Position numbers and translations under genes: made by a program
Part shown: in pieces, positions 12,100 to 23,973 of the stretch
How the letters are laid out: each line of letters begins with the position of its first letter
Numbering within the stretch: position 1 is the stretch's first letter
Assembly (NCBI GenBank): GCA_028095005.1
Contig: CM051459.1
Location: forward strand, 276,043,229 to 276,107,228
Reading direction: 5' to 3'
Origin: Rhynchospora pubera
Lineage: Eukaryota > Streptophyta > Magnoliopsida > Poales > Cyperaceae
DNA: 64,000 nt
Notes under the pieces: model-generated
Databases searched by the model: none
Seen by the model: the letters and a program-made list of their open reading frames with translations, nothing else
What the model was told of the DNA's origin: nothing

Positions 12100-15000
12100 T
12101 CACCTCAAGATAGAGGATGTGCGGAATGGAGCATTATGCAGTGTTTTACTGCGCCTCAAGCGTCTCTTTCTATACCTCCATGCCACTTGGATAAGTGTTG
12201 CGGCCCTCTGTCTCCAGTATGGTGACTCATACCTGTTGTGTGAAAATGCAAAGAGAACATTGGGTGCGTTTGGATAGGTGTGGGAAGAAGGGAAGAAGGG
12301 AAGAAGTGGGAAGAAGTATTGAAAAGTGTGTAACTTTGTGAAGAGTTTGAATTGTTTATAATTTTTTTTCTTCTTCTTCCTTCTTCTTCTTCTTTCTTCC
12401 AACTATCCAAACACACCCATTATAATGATATACAAAAGCCTCTGATTTTTATAGTTGCCTATTGTAAAGTTCAACGTAATAAAACTATAGTTTAAATAAA
12501 ACCAAATAAAATTACCTAATTGCCCATTGGACACGAGGGCTGCGTAAGACACGTGAGAACAAAGGAATGACTTGTTCTAAATCATCTGCGCATAGTATAA
12601 GCGCCTCAACATCTGTGAGGCACCTAACAGTTCTTTCAGAAAATAAGCGCAACCCCTCATATCTGCTCTTCCATTTATCTGTAATATAGAAGAAAACTTT
12701 CCTCATTTCAAATTCTGAAACCAAAAATTACAAATTGTCAAATCTACCACAAAGAGAGTATAGGTTAAAAAACACCTTTATGATGTCCTGAAGAATGTTG
12801 TTCCAGACACCAAGTGATCAGCTCCTCACCACACACGTCACCTTCTTGCAATGAGGCCACATGTCCATCAGCCCCAATACTTTCCAACTTGCCTCTCACT
12901 ATGAATACCATCTTCTCTACTGTCCCCCCTTGGTATAACAAGTCACTCCCTCTAATGTACAGCTTTTGCCTTAGATTCTCACAAATAGCATCCAAAATTG
13001 GTTCTTCTAGTAAAGTGAATATCCTCACCTACAGTTACTGCTTTGTTAGGCATAATTATTTTACGAAGGGGCACCAGTGCACCACTAAACAAATTAGTTC
13101 AGGTCCTGACTAATCAAGTCCAGTACCAGATAGTCTTTGGCTTGTTCGTGCATTTCCCTTTTCTGCTTAAAATTAAGATTGCATCTTTCAATTATTTGTG
13201 TTTGCAACATCAATTGCCGGAAATTTAAATGACAAAGAAGAGATCATTAAAATCTCTCCAATACAGACTAGATCTGCTAATTAATGTACATAACAAGAAG
13301 TACTAGTAAATCCAATATAGCAGTAATCTTGAATGTCAATATAGGGAAGCAGAGCTGATATCAACCTCGGCCCAATATTAATGCTCAAGATATTTTAATA
13401 ATCAATTGTAAGTTATAAGTTCAATTAAAAATATTATATTAACTCGTTGAATACCTTTTCTAGAAACTTCAAGAAACCATGGTTTATATCCCTTTGAATA
13501 TCCTCTGGCAACTTTGAGATAACCTTATTTAGAAACTTGAAGAAATGACGGCGTATATCCTTTTGAATATCCTCTGGTAATTTCGACATTAGCTCTTCTT
13601 CATTCACCCCACGATTGGCCGCCCATAGAAATCTCTCGGCCAGTCTTACTCTCCTATAAATTCATAAAGCAATATAGGCAGTACTGTAAATTTAGCTCAG
13701 TATAGCAACACCAGTCCGTTTTCATCCATACACGCCAGTAAGCATAAGTACTGTATCCACATTATTTATGTACATACTCTCTCAAATCTTCAGGTAGACG
13801 CCGGTGACTCATCCACTGCTCCACATCACGCTGCCTCAGTTGCATCTCCAGCCTCCTGACAACATAACTACCTAGAATTATTGCTGTTGAATATTCTACC
13901 ACCAAATAGGCAAATACAAAGGAAGGAAGACTTGAAATAAAAAAAATAGGGATACTTAAAGGACTTGTTAAATACGATTAGTTTTGTCTCTTAAAACGAA
14001 AGATGTAGAAAAGCCAAAAGAAATGGAGAAAGGAGATGAATAATAGACTGAATATGTTGTCAAACAGAAATGAAAGATATATCAACCTTCTCCCAAGGGA
14101 TTGGAGGAAGTTCTGCATATTGCCAATTAGCAAAGCAAAAAGCAGCAGTCCCAGACCAACAATGGCCATTGTAAAAAGCGCTTCCCAAACAAAATAACTC
14201 GGTATTTGATTCCCAGCTAACGTGCTTATTTGCTAGAATTTAAAAACAGTAAAAAAAAAAAAAAGAGGAATCACTTTTACATGAACAGAATAATTGAAAA
14301 ACGAAAACTAGCTAGGTGCTTTATTTTACCTGAAAGCCCCAAACTAAGGAGTAGCTATATCGGGTTATCACACTGTGCTCGGTAGTTAGAAGAACAGCCT
14401 GTTGAAAAATTCCATAAGAAAACTGATTCGAACTTGTATCCAAACAATTAGTGGATGGACCATAGTCTCTCCATTCTTGTCTAAGTTGCTGACTGGAATT
14501 TCGAAAATCTCCACTGTATGCACAGTCTATCAAGGATGAGCAAATTGTTTTGTTGAAGCTGGCGCAAGTGTCACGAAGACAATGATTTACCCTCTAAAAA
14601 TTTGAAATCAAAAGAAATATTCATCAGGTGAATATATTTCCTTAAAGAATGCCAAAAGAAGAAAGTTGAGGCATCCTATCAGTTGAGACAAGATTTATTT
14701 CTTTATTTGAAAAGATGTGTATATAAGAAAATAAGAAAAAAAAAAAAAGATAGGAATGGATTTTGACTTTCTCGTATATCTCGTATTTATTTCTGTGTGT
14801 GAATTTCTACACTATCTATAAATTTTAGCTTTGTTACATGTAGCCACATTCCACATGGCTTGCATGACGGTCTGCAGATGTGTTTGCTCAGTTGCACAAA
14901 AAGGGCATATGAAATGACACCATAAAGTTTCATGTGAGTTATGTTAGCTTTTCATTTTTTTTCTCTCCCTTTTAAGGTAGGACTACAGGCAATATTATAA

Positions 15001-17624
15001 AGACAGGTGCTTAAACATGAATATAACAACTAACCTGAAGTCCAAAAAGGTACCACAAAGAACCGACAACATGACCAGCCAGCACAAACATGAAGAGGTT
15101 AATTACAAAATTGGCCCAAGCCGACTCAAATATGAAGCCACTAGCAGTCTGACCAACCAGCAGTGGCACGAATCTAAATATTCTAAGGAAGTACTGTAGC
15201 AAGACTATGGCATACAACCTATTTTTTGTGTAGTTTGTTGCAAAAGACCTGGCATAGTTTGGAATGACCACCAAAATCATCACCTTAGGACAAAAAATAT
15301 ATACGACAAAGCATAAGCATGAATGCCATAAAAAGAAATTAATTTGTAGCATTAATATGTAATTCACCAAAAATCATAGTACAATACCAGTGAACTATTG
15401 AAAATATTGGAAGCATGATATCATCTGGTAATTGACACTACAGTCATGAGTACAAGCATATATACGTAGCAATATATAACTTACCTGAAGTAGTGGAAGA
15501 ACAACCAAAAGATCAAAAATAAAATATCCACGCAGATAATGGAGTGCAATTTTCATGGGCTCGACAACTAGGTCACCCGCCCCCACTACTCTTGATTCCG
15601 GAGCAACATAAGCAAGTCTAAACTGAAAGGACAAATATTCCAATATGTAAGTGTCTAGAATCTACATAGAGAAACCTAGGTTTTACTTAGATTACCCATA
15701 TTGTGGAAGAGAACTTTGAAAGGCACCTGAAGAAGCATGTGCAGAAGAAAAATGATATCAGTGATGCTCCTAGCTACTGCAATTGCTGTTCCAAAGGACC
15801 AATGTAGCACCATACATTTATTTGTCTGGATTAAGAAAAAGTGTATGTACAAGTCATCACAATTAAGAACCTCAGTTTTTACATGAATAGAAAAGGATGA
15901 CATAATTTGTGATAAGTCAGAACTTGTATGAGCAAAAAAAATGGAAGGAAGACTTATGCACCTTCTCGACAGAGAGGAGGAAGAAAAAGAGGGGGTCGAT
16001 AAAAATAGTTACAAGGCATGATATTGCCAAAAATTTATTCCATCGCTGAACAACTTTCATGTGTGGATTCATAATGGAGTAGGATAAAACATTCGCTATC
16101 AACTTTTTGGGCCATCCATCAAGATTATCACATTGTATGTAGTGAGACTGCAAAACAACAAAAAAAAACTACTATTATGTTAAAGGGGGGAGCAGGCTGG
16201 TGCCACCAGATAAATATGCAGAAACATTAATTACTGAAGTATGTTAAAGGTATCCATTGCATGTATTAGATATTTGAGGCCTTCATTTTCATTTCCCATA
16301 TCTCCCCTCCACATTACTGCACCATCTCCAGTTCCATAACACATTGATTATACAACTTATCTTAGTTTCTAAGAATCATGCTCTTAATGACCCAACTGTT
16401 CCTGATTTTCTTATCTTGGCAAGGTTGTCAATTCTGTCTTCACCAGCACAGAGTCGCATCAATTAACTCCATGCAAATGGATAATGAGTAGCAGCAACAT
16501 GCATAGTTAAGAGAAGTACATCTCATTCTTATATATAGAATTTGACACCTTAGTTCGTATTCTCACACTAATATTTAATTTTAACTAAGTTTAGTTAAAA
16601 TAATGTGCACTTGATAGGACATCAGGATCATTATGATGCTTATCGGTAGAGCATTGAATTTTACCTGAATCTCCATTGAACAATAAATAAGTGACACTGT
16701 CCTAGCATTTCCTTGGCTGGAGTTCAGTTGAAATACTTTAAATCATCACTTTGCTGCTATAATATTAATATATTCCATGGGATAACTGGACTCCATGTTC
16801 TAAGTATAACCATCCTCCTTAACAAGAGGACAAAATAGGAAAGAAAAAGGAAATAGCTTTGGATTGCTCCCATTCTGAGGGCATGTTTGGATTGTTTGAG
16901 AATAAGCAAGAAAAAACTCTTCCGAAAAGAAAAATTAGGAAGAGAATTATTTCGGGAAAAGTGAAAAAAGTATTATTCCAGGAAGAGACTTCAGACTTGC
17001 GATGTGGTACAAGTACTCCAGTTTAAGTACGAGATTCTCTTCTATAGAAAATTGACACAAGTTCCATGCAGTTTAATAAATTTATCAAAGTGAAGGAAAT
17101 CAGAATGCAAGAGAAATAGGAAGAAGAAATTCTATGTATTTGAATTATTCATTTTTCGTTCTTACAATCAGCTGAGGTCTACTCAGTTTTTATAATGCAG
17201 TAAAGAGAGAAAGGAACAAATTAGTTTGTTGCATTCAGCATCTAAAGTACTAAAATCCTATCCATTTCTGGGTCAATTGGAGGCGTCCATTTCACTCGCT
17301 AACACAAAGTCATGAGATATATGTCCAACTACTTGCGGCACGCACAATTACAAAAATAATATCAAAATTTCGTTTATGGCTCAGTTATTTATGCCCATCC
17401 AATTGCATCGTAGACACAATCACATTTCTAGTTACAAACTTAAAAAGGAGATATATGTATAAAAATAAATAACTAAATTAAAGTAGCACCTTAATATTAC
17501 GAGCATCATAGCCTCTGTAAGCAGCCGGGCATTCAGTACAATCAAGGCTATCACACTTCAACAAATCATTATTTCTCTTGTTTTGGACATGGTCCAAATC
17601 ACTCCTCCCCAATTCCTCTGCCAT
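12100..17624 (-). CDS. CNGC20: cyclic nucleotide-gated channel (CNGC19/20 type), copy B, short N-terminus
   Basis: Exons: 17624-17490, 16147-15962, 15825-15727, 15622-15485, 15283-15035, 14593-14330, 14232-14087, 13855-13778, 13653-13524 (or to 13455), 13028-12776, 12714-12516, 12232-12100. They sum to 2,010 bases, an open frame of 669 residues. S1 is near residues 83-104, S5-pore-S6 about 245-395 with filter QISTLAGN, the cyclic-nucleotide domain about 460-610 (EGDVCGEELITWCLE), and an IQ calmodulin site (LIQVAWRYRKRR) about 637-655. The first in-frame ATG opens MAEELGRSD. About 95 N-terminal residues present in copy A are missing because the duplication ends there, and two short deletions are seen in the DCTECPAAY region. 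Exon 9 has a 69-bp in-frame repeat with a second donor, giving 692 residues if used. Channel core motifs are intact; whether a promoter exists is unknown. Confidence 0.82.
12262..12418. mobile_element. Tourist-like MITE in CNGC copy B intron 11
   Basis: Starts GGGTGCGTTTGGAT and ends ATCCAAACACACCC, with ATT on both sides. It belongs to a ~150-bp family in this window with GAAG-rich ends and the core string AGTGTGTAACTTTGTGAAG. Copy A has no insertion at this place. Confidence 0.75.
13455..13593 (-). repeat. 69-bp in-frame tandem duplication in CNGC copy B exon 9
   Basis: The coding segment encoding SKLPEDIQ..DI..FFKFLNK is followed directly by a second version, SKLPEDIQRDINHGFLKFLEK, joined by VI. 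Copy A has one version. Both versions end in AAG/GT, at 13,524 and 13,455, so two donors are available. Confidence 0.85.
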
Positions 17625-17646
17625 AATAACAGTGACTGAAGTGCTC

Positions 17647-18650
17647 TCGTTATATATGCGAGCCAATTTCGAGCGAGCTGGAGCTGGCTCGGCTCGTCGC
17701 TACACAACACTTCAGTGATTGGTGGTTCGGTGCGTGCCTGGAGACTGGAGGGCTTTGGGAGAGAGCACTGGAGAGAAAGAGAGAAGAGAACTGCTCCGAG
17801 CTGGTCAATCAGTGGGTTGGCGATGAAGGACAGACGAAGGAACTGAGTACTAAAGCGAAGGCACTGGGCCTCTTAACTCTGACTCTGAGGTTGGAAATGA
17901 GGCAAAAAGAGAGAGATTGGTACAGTCTATCTATTGGCTAGCGGCTAGCGCTGTAATTGGGACTGACATAGTTTTTTGAAAACAGTCATCCATCCATTTT
18001 GTCGTCACGCATAAAAATATTAGTCACAATTTTCAGCTTACTGCAATTACTAATTAGTTTCGATTATTTCTGACCACAGAAGATCAAATTGAACATTTAA
18101 TAATTGCTCTCCCAACCAAATCACATGGAAGGTCCCACGTGCCTTCATTTTTTTCGGTATTTTTTTCCTTCCCACGCAGAATTTAATTTAAGGGTCTTTG
18201 ACCGAGAAAACCTAGTAGTTTATACCAAAAATCCGTCGGGTCAGATCCAATCTGCCCCATGGATCGGATCATTCCGGACTGTTCATGGACCGCGATGGAC
18301 CGAAAAGTTAGACCGGAACGGATCTACGACAGATTTGAACGGTCCTTTTTAAAAAATTCGTGTTAACCTGTTTCGTCCTAATCCGTGAATCGAACCGGAC
18401 CGTTCCGTCCCGTCAACCTGTGCTAAATCCGTCCAAAAAAAATAATAAAAAACAGAAAAAATAAGTAAAAAAATAAAGAAAAAACGCAGAAGTAAAAAAA
18501 AAATAAATAAAAATATTAAAAAAAACGCAAAAAAACAGCAAAAAATTATTGAAATAACACACACACAAAAGAAAAACGAAAAAGTAACGTAACAAAAAAA
18601 AAAAGACTATAGTGATTACTGTATAATATATATGTCGTTTATATACATGA
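17647..18650. other. breakpoint-flanking intergenic sequence
   Basis: Upstream of copy B the CNGC first-exon sequence is replaced by unrelated DNA, starting with CGAGC-rich repeats. Around 18,200-18,430 there are GGACCG/CGGTCC-rich repeats that recur at 19,460-19,620, suggesting parts of one old element split by the foldbacks at 18,651-19,393. No gene is supported. Confidence 0.45.
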
Positions 18651-19040
18651 GTTTTGCTATGGTGAGTCGGCGACTCACGTGAGTCGCACTCAAAAACTCC
18701 TAGATCTGGTTAAAAATGACCGATTCAAACCGTCCGATATTATCTCTATATTGAAATCTCCATACACACCAAATTTTATATTTTTTTTAATTTTTATGTA
18801 TTTTTTTGAATTTTTAAAAACTATTTTTTTAACGGTTCAGAACTAATTAGATTAACGATTTTGTAAAATTTCAAAAAAAAATACTTAAAAATTTCGAAAA
18901 AAATATAAAATTTGATCTGCATAGAGATTTCAATAGGGAGACTGTATTAGACGGTTTGGATCGATTATTTTGAATTAGATCTAGGAGCTTTGAGCGCGAC
19001 TCACGAACCCTATGTAAGTCGCGACTCACCATAGCAAAAT
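18651..19040. mobile_element. foldback MITE
   Basis: Inverted ends TTTTGCTATGGTGAGTCG and GACTCACCATAGCAAAA enclose about 390 bases that pair over most of their length (CTCCTAGATCT on the left matches AGATCTAGGAG on the right). No coding capacity. The target duplication could not be fixed. Confidence 0.7.
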
Positions 19041-19043
19041 TCC

Positions 19044-19079
<36 letters not shown>

Positions 19080-19089
19080 GAAAAAAAAA

Positions 19090-19393
19090 GAGTTTAATAT
19101 ACACTATAGTGCACCAGGAATTCGTTGCACCGCGGACCTTTTTAGGAGTATTTTTGTAAATTGACAAATATAATTTAACCAATCTAATCTACATATTGAA
19201 ATGTCAAAGCAAACCAAATTTTAAAATCTTTTAAATTTTATTACTATTTTTTTATTTTTTTAAGACCTACTATTTTTGGAATGTTGTAATATAGTAGTTT
19301 GTTTCCAAAAATGTCAATTTACAAAAAATTTCGAAAAAATCCGCAATGCATAGAACTCCCTATGCACTATGGTGCATATGAAACTTTCTCTAT
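19090..19393. mobile_element. second foldback MITE
   Basis: Left end AGTTTAATATACACTATAGTGCA pairs imperfectly with right end TGCACTATGGTGCATATGAAACT. It sits about 50 bases after the previous foldback, separated by a TA/GA microsatellite. The interior is AT-rich and non-coding. Confidence 0.5.
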
Positions 19394-20152
19394 ATTTATA
19401 TACCGTAATGAAAAAATAACTGACGAAAAATCCAAAACATTAGCAATAAAATAAATGAAAAATCGATGGACCGGACCGAATTAGACCGAATTGTCATAAC
19501 TCGTAAAGGATTACATGAGGCGGGTTTAAGAAGGGTTAGGACCAAAGTTTCTAGAATGGATCTTCCTAAGCGGACCGTCCTAATCCGTGGACAGCCGCGG
19601 GTTGGACCGTCCGGCCCCGACCCGACCTGTTTGGTAAACCCTATTACCCTAACCCCTCCCTGTGGCCTTTGTGACTTTCACATACCTAACCTCAAAAAAA
19701 AAAAAATAACTTTCACATACCAAGCTTTCAAAAAAAAAGAAAAGAAAACTTTCCCAATTAGGCTAATGGAAGTATGGAACGCACGCTCACCAAATCGAAA
19801 GTAGGCGATCAAACAAATTAAAGTTTCAAAAGTTTTCAATATCCGAGGCAGGAACGGATGTGGTGGGTCCGTATCCTCTGTAGAATTCACGATCGTCCGA
19901 TCTAATTTTGTCGGCTAAGATTTATCATACCATATGGATCTATTTTGGGCCGATGTAGAAACAATTTTCCTCAAGCTCAAACATATTACATATTGCACAC
20001 AGCTCAGTCCAAAAAAGATAAATTTCACAACTCTTGAGATTATTTTGGACCGCTGTAAGAGTTGAGAAATTATTTAAAATTCTCGGTGCACGAAGGCCAC
20101 TTGATGAGAATCCAATATTTTTAGAATTTCTGGGTCACTTCCAATGGCCGCT

Positions 20153-21639
20153 TGTTAGGAATATGGTATTTTTCAAAATTTAAATGGCTTTTTAGGGCTA
20201 CTCGTTTAGGAGTTTGATTTCAAGTAGAGAGCCAAGAGGATGGAAAGTAGAGAGCAACAAGAGAGAATTTTGAAATTATTCTTTTTTGAAAAATTTCAGC
20301 TAGCAAAAAAGAGAGAGAAAAAACAGCATTGTTCCCAACCTGAACCTCCTTTATATAGCTGTCCAAAAACCTAGTTACCATAATTAGTTCATGGACATAT
20401 TTACCCTTCTATGGCATGCATTGGATAGGCCTTTAATGGGCTACAACAATTGTATTTAGTCCATTAATTAATTACTATAATTGCTCATTTAATAATCCTA
20501 AATTTGGGCTTCTAGTTAACTATTTAAATGAAGGCCCAAATGGCTCAATTAATTAAATTAAGTTGAACAAAATTAATTATTAACTTATTAATAATTATTT
20601 AGAGATTAGATAATGCACTAATTTATTTCCATATGATCACTTGACTTAATTAATTATAACGGTTCGCAACGGTATATAATTAATTAATCAACTTATTATA
20701 TTTTCGCAATACTTACTGCTGCGAATAAATAAATAATGCATCGTGTTGTTACAACTCTATTTGTGTGACCCTTTGAGGATTCATGCTATGTTGGCCATGA
20801 AATTAAATCATTATTTAATTCTAATAATCATAAGCGGTATCTAGCAACACGTTATGACTCCCAATTCGCATAAATAATGTACTGATACAAATATTCAAAT
20901 CTTGCATAAGAAATAAAAGTATTTCTTTGTCCGATTCTTATGTCACATGATATCATCGTATAATCCAAGATAGGAATGTGTCATTCTTGCAGATTATACG
21001 TTTTCTTGATCTAGAGTTGATTGCACAAGTTGGCCAAACAATCCAACTCCATCAAGGGGCCCAAACAGATATCATCACTCACTAGGTATACTAATGAGGG
21101 ACATACGGTTTTCTTGATGAACAACTTTTTCCCGCAAAATTCAAGAGAACATAAATAACGTCCGTATAGCAGCCTTTATCAGGAATCTGCGGTAGACGAT
21201 ATTTATAGAACCTATCCTCATGTGAAAAAGTTGAATCATCTTAAACTTAGAATCAAACTCATATGAAATAAACAATAACATATAACACAATCCATATGTT
21301 TATTTCATTGGGTCATGTCCCGTGCTATGTTCCAATAACATACACATATGCAATTAAGTTGGTAACTCTTTACCTATGATTTGTAGAACTTAATCATCAC
21401 TTAACTTGCATACTAATCTTATATGATAATTAATGTTCCTTGTTAATTATCAAGATTATGGACAGTTTAGATTTATTATTGTCATTCTAATGAATGATCC
21501 ACAGAGATACACAATTCAGATCCTCAACTTGAATGATCTGTCAATAATAAATCCTTGAAACAAATGATCAAATATCATCAATAACATAAACTAAGAATTA
21601 AGTCATTCAATGTTGACTTCTAGGATATAATTCCAACAC
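20153..21639 (-). mobile_element. solo LTR, Ty1-copia type
   Basis: A 1,487-bp unit whose minus strand begins TGTTGGAATTATATCC and ends TTCCTAACA, with the TG..CA termini of an LTR. It contains strings typical of plant copia LTRs, such as GGACATGACCCAATGAAAT. No internal domain (PBS, gag, pol) adjoins either side. The flanking 5-mers differ (CCGCT and CTCTG), so the usual target duplication is missing. Flanking DNA on the two sides shares the string CCACTTGATGAGAATCCAAT. Confidence 0.65.
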
Positions 21640-22009
21640 TCTGGACAAGAAAGCCACTTGATGAGAATCCAATATTTTCAAAATTTTTGGGGCTGACTTG
21701 GTAGGAATTTGATTTCAAGCTTCTCGAGGTTGGTCTCAACCTTGTGGAGGAACTTGACTTTTCTTCAATCTTGAAGTCTGAGGCACACCACCAGTCTTGA
21801 GCAAATGTGTTTTGGTTTTGACTTTTATGTTTTTGAAGTTTTTTTTTTTTGGATTTTACAATTTTATAATTTTTTTTATTTTGATTTTGAAATCTGGATT
21901 TTTAAGTTCCTTTTTATATTTTTGAAACTCTTATCTTTGAAAGTATTTAGTCTTGAAAATATTTTTTAAATCATTTAATTTTGAAATTATGAGGTTCCGG
22001 TGCCACAAG

Positions 22010-22730
22010 TTTAGGGTATCATCAAATGTCACAACTTTACTTTTTTATTGATATTTAAAATTTTAAAATGTAAATGTCCAATCTAAACCATTAATTTTCT
22101 TTGTTTTAATAAGTGACAACAGAAAATTGATTTGATACTCGATCAAAAGGTTAAAAAAAATGAACGAATATGATTAACTATAACAGATTAATTATAATAT
22201 GATCATGGTTTGACCTCTGGAACAAGCAACTTAAATTTGATTTGATACTCAATCAAGAAGTTAAAAAAAATGAACGAATATGATTAACTATAACAGATTA
22301 ATTATAATACGGTCATAGTTTGACATCTGGATCAAGTATCAAATCATCTCAAAATTTTATAGACTTGATATCGAAATGCATCGCTCATTAAAATGAAGAA
22401 GACCAACGGTTTAGATTAGAAAGTTACATTTTAAAATTTAAAATTAAAAATATTAAAAAAAATTGTGACATTTGACTACACACTTTAAGGGTGTGTTTGG
22501 ATAAGCCGTGAATAGGGAATAAGAATAAGAAATTTCGATTTGTGTGCTTATCCTTATTCCTTATTCTTATACCATGATTTTGTTAGTATAGGAATAAGGG
22601 CCCTTATTCTTTATTCTTGTGTTGTTTGGATTGCACAAGAATAAGAATAAGCACGCAAATCAAAATTTCTTATTTCTATTTCCTATTCCCGGCCTTTCCA
22701 AACACACCCTAAATGTGGCACCGATATTTT
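22010..22730. mobile_element. foldback element interrupted by a MITE
   Basis: Inverted ends CGGTGCCACA (left) and TGTGGCACCG (right) continue inward through CAAATGTCACAA/TTGTGACATTTG and AAAATGTAA blocks. The centre contains a direct repeat of about 93 bases (22,129 and 22,239, period 110). A Tourist-like MITE at 22,489-22,709 splits the right end. Confidence 0.65.
22489..22709. mobile_element. Tourist-like (PIF/Harbinger) MITE
   Basis: Starts GGGTGTGTTTGGATAAG, ends CCAAACACACCC, and is flanked by TAA on both sides (22,486-22,488 and 22,710-22,712). Terminal sequence and the 3-bp TWA target site are diagnostic of this class. Length 221 bp, internally palindromic. Confidence 0.85.
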
Positions 22731-22904
22731 ACTCTTTTGAAACTACTTAGATTTTATTTTTATGAATTTTAGTGAAAGAGATTTATTAAGTTTCGGTTTC
22801 TCTATGAGAATTTTATGGACATTTCATTTTAATTTTCCGGGGTTTCTTTTTATTTTTAATAAGTTTTCTGAGGTTTCGGCTGTCGGGGTGCCTTCTGATT
22901 GCCT

Positions 22905-23960
22905 TTTTTTTTTTTTATTTAAACGCCCGTAGGCTTAATCCATAGGATAAAACAAAAGTACAATAGTTTAGTACAACACAAGGATAAAAAAGCACCCTCC
23001 TGAATTAACAGGTCCCTAACAACAAACCTGTGTAGAACAAATAAAGAAGAAAAGAAAACTACGATTACTAAGCTAACTAAAATAGGAAAGAAAAACCAGA
23101 AAACGTGCAGCACTAAAAAAAAGAAAAAACAACCTACGGGGAAGAGGGTGCTAAAGAAAAAGAAAAAAAAGGAAAAAAATCAGGGAGCACCTGTTGGAAA
23201 AATTGCTCATCTAACACTATGTTCTCTTGCAAACTAGGCCATTTGCTGAAGTCTGGTAGGAACCGCATCCTCAGCAGTCAAAAAAAGGACTGCTCCAAGC
23301 AGTCTTTTTTATTTTTTTTTAATTTTTAAAAATATTAAAACTCAAATGGAGAATTCAAACCGTTGATCTTGTTAAGTTTTATCGGCGATGCGTTTCTATA
23401 TAAGTTTATAAAATTTGAAGTTAATTTGATACTAGATCAAGTGGTCAACAAATGAACGAACCTGGTTTGATCAATTCTAATCCGTTCATAATTTGACCAC
23501 TTAATGAAGTATCAAATAAACTTCAAATTTTATAAAATTTATATAAAAACACATCGCCGATAAAACTTAACAAGAACAACGGTTTGGGTTCTCCATTTGA
23601 ATTTTATAATTTTAAAAAATTAAAGAAAATGAAAAACATTGTTTGGAGCAGTTTTTTTTGGACTGCTGAGTATGCGGTTCCAAGTCTGGTACGCCCCTGT
23701 AATTAATGGTTTTGCTTCTGGCCAGGTTGGCGATTCTATGTGCTCCATGAGACGATGAGGTGGCGATCTGCTCTGTGTCAGGAAGGGGATGCGACATGCC
23801 AGGCTTCAATGATTTGAACTCCATAAGCCGGGTCGCTGTCATGATTGCACACCTTTTCGGGCCACAGCTGATCCCTCATGGCTGCAAGCCTGCAAAAAGG
23901 GCGTGGGCTCTATTTCCTTTCTTTGCTACTGGGCTTTCGTAGCTGGGCTTTTGGCATCGT
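22905..23960 (-). pseudogene. L1-type LINE 3' remnant with RNase H-like end
   Basis: Read on the minus strand, a coding-like stretch (about 23,842 to 23,692, then 23,258 to about 23,190) contains SSHGAHRIANLARS. This resembles the C-terminal part of RNase H domains found in plant L1 ORF2. It is followed by a non-coding tail and a run of 13-14 A at 22,905-22,918. The 5' part is missing. A Mutator-type MITE (23,259-23,681) interrupts the coding stretch. The family call is an inference from this short motif and the poly(A) end. Confidence 0.45.
23249..23691. mobile_element. Mutator-type foldback MITE
   Basis: The element is 23259-23681: ends GGAACCGCATCCTCAGCAGT and ACTGCTGAGTATGCGGTTCC, arms pairing nearly to the centre. 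Direct flanks AAGTCTGGTA (23,249-23,258 and 23,682-23,691) give a 9-10-bp target duplication. No coding capacity. Confidence 0.85.
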
Positions 23961-23973
23961 AATTCACGAGAAT

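Larger units (their letters stand above)
11440..17646 (-). repeat. segmental tandem duplication, unit B
   Basis: Second copy of the CNGC-bearing unit (see 291-5,931). The left border abuts the Ulp1 gene. The right border falls within the protein-coding part of exon 1, after which sequence similarity to unit A is lost. Confidence 0.9.

Noticed and set aside
18349..18595. Phe-rich hydrophobic frames on the minus strand
   Set aside because: They arise from A-rich/T-rich low-complexity DNA. No ATG context or homology.
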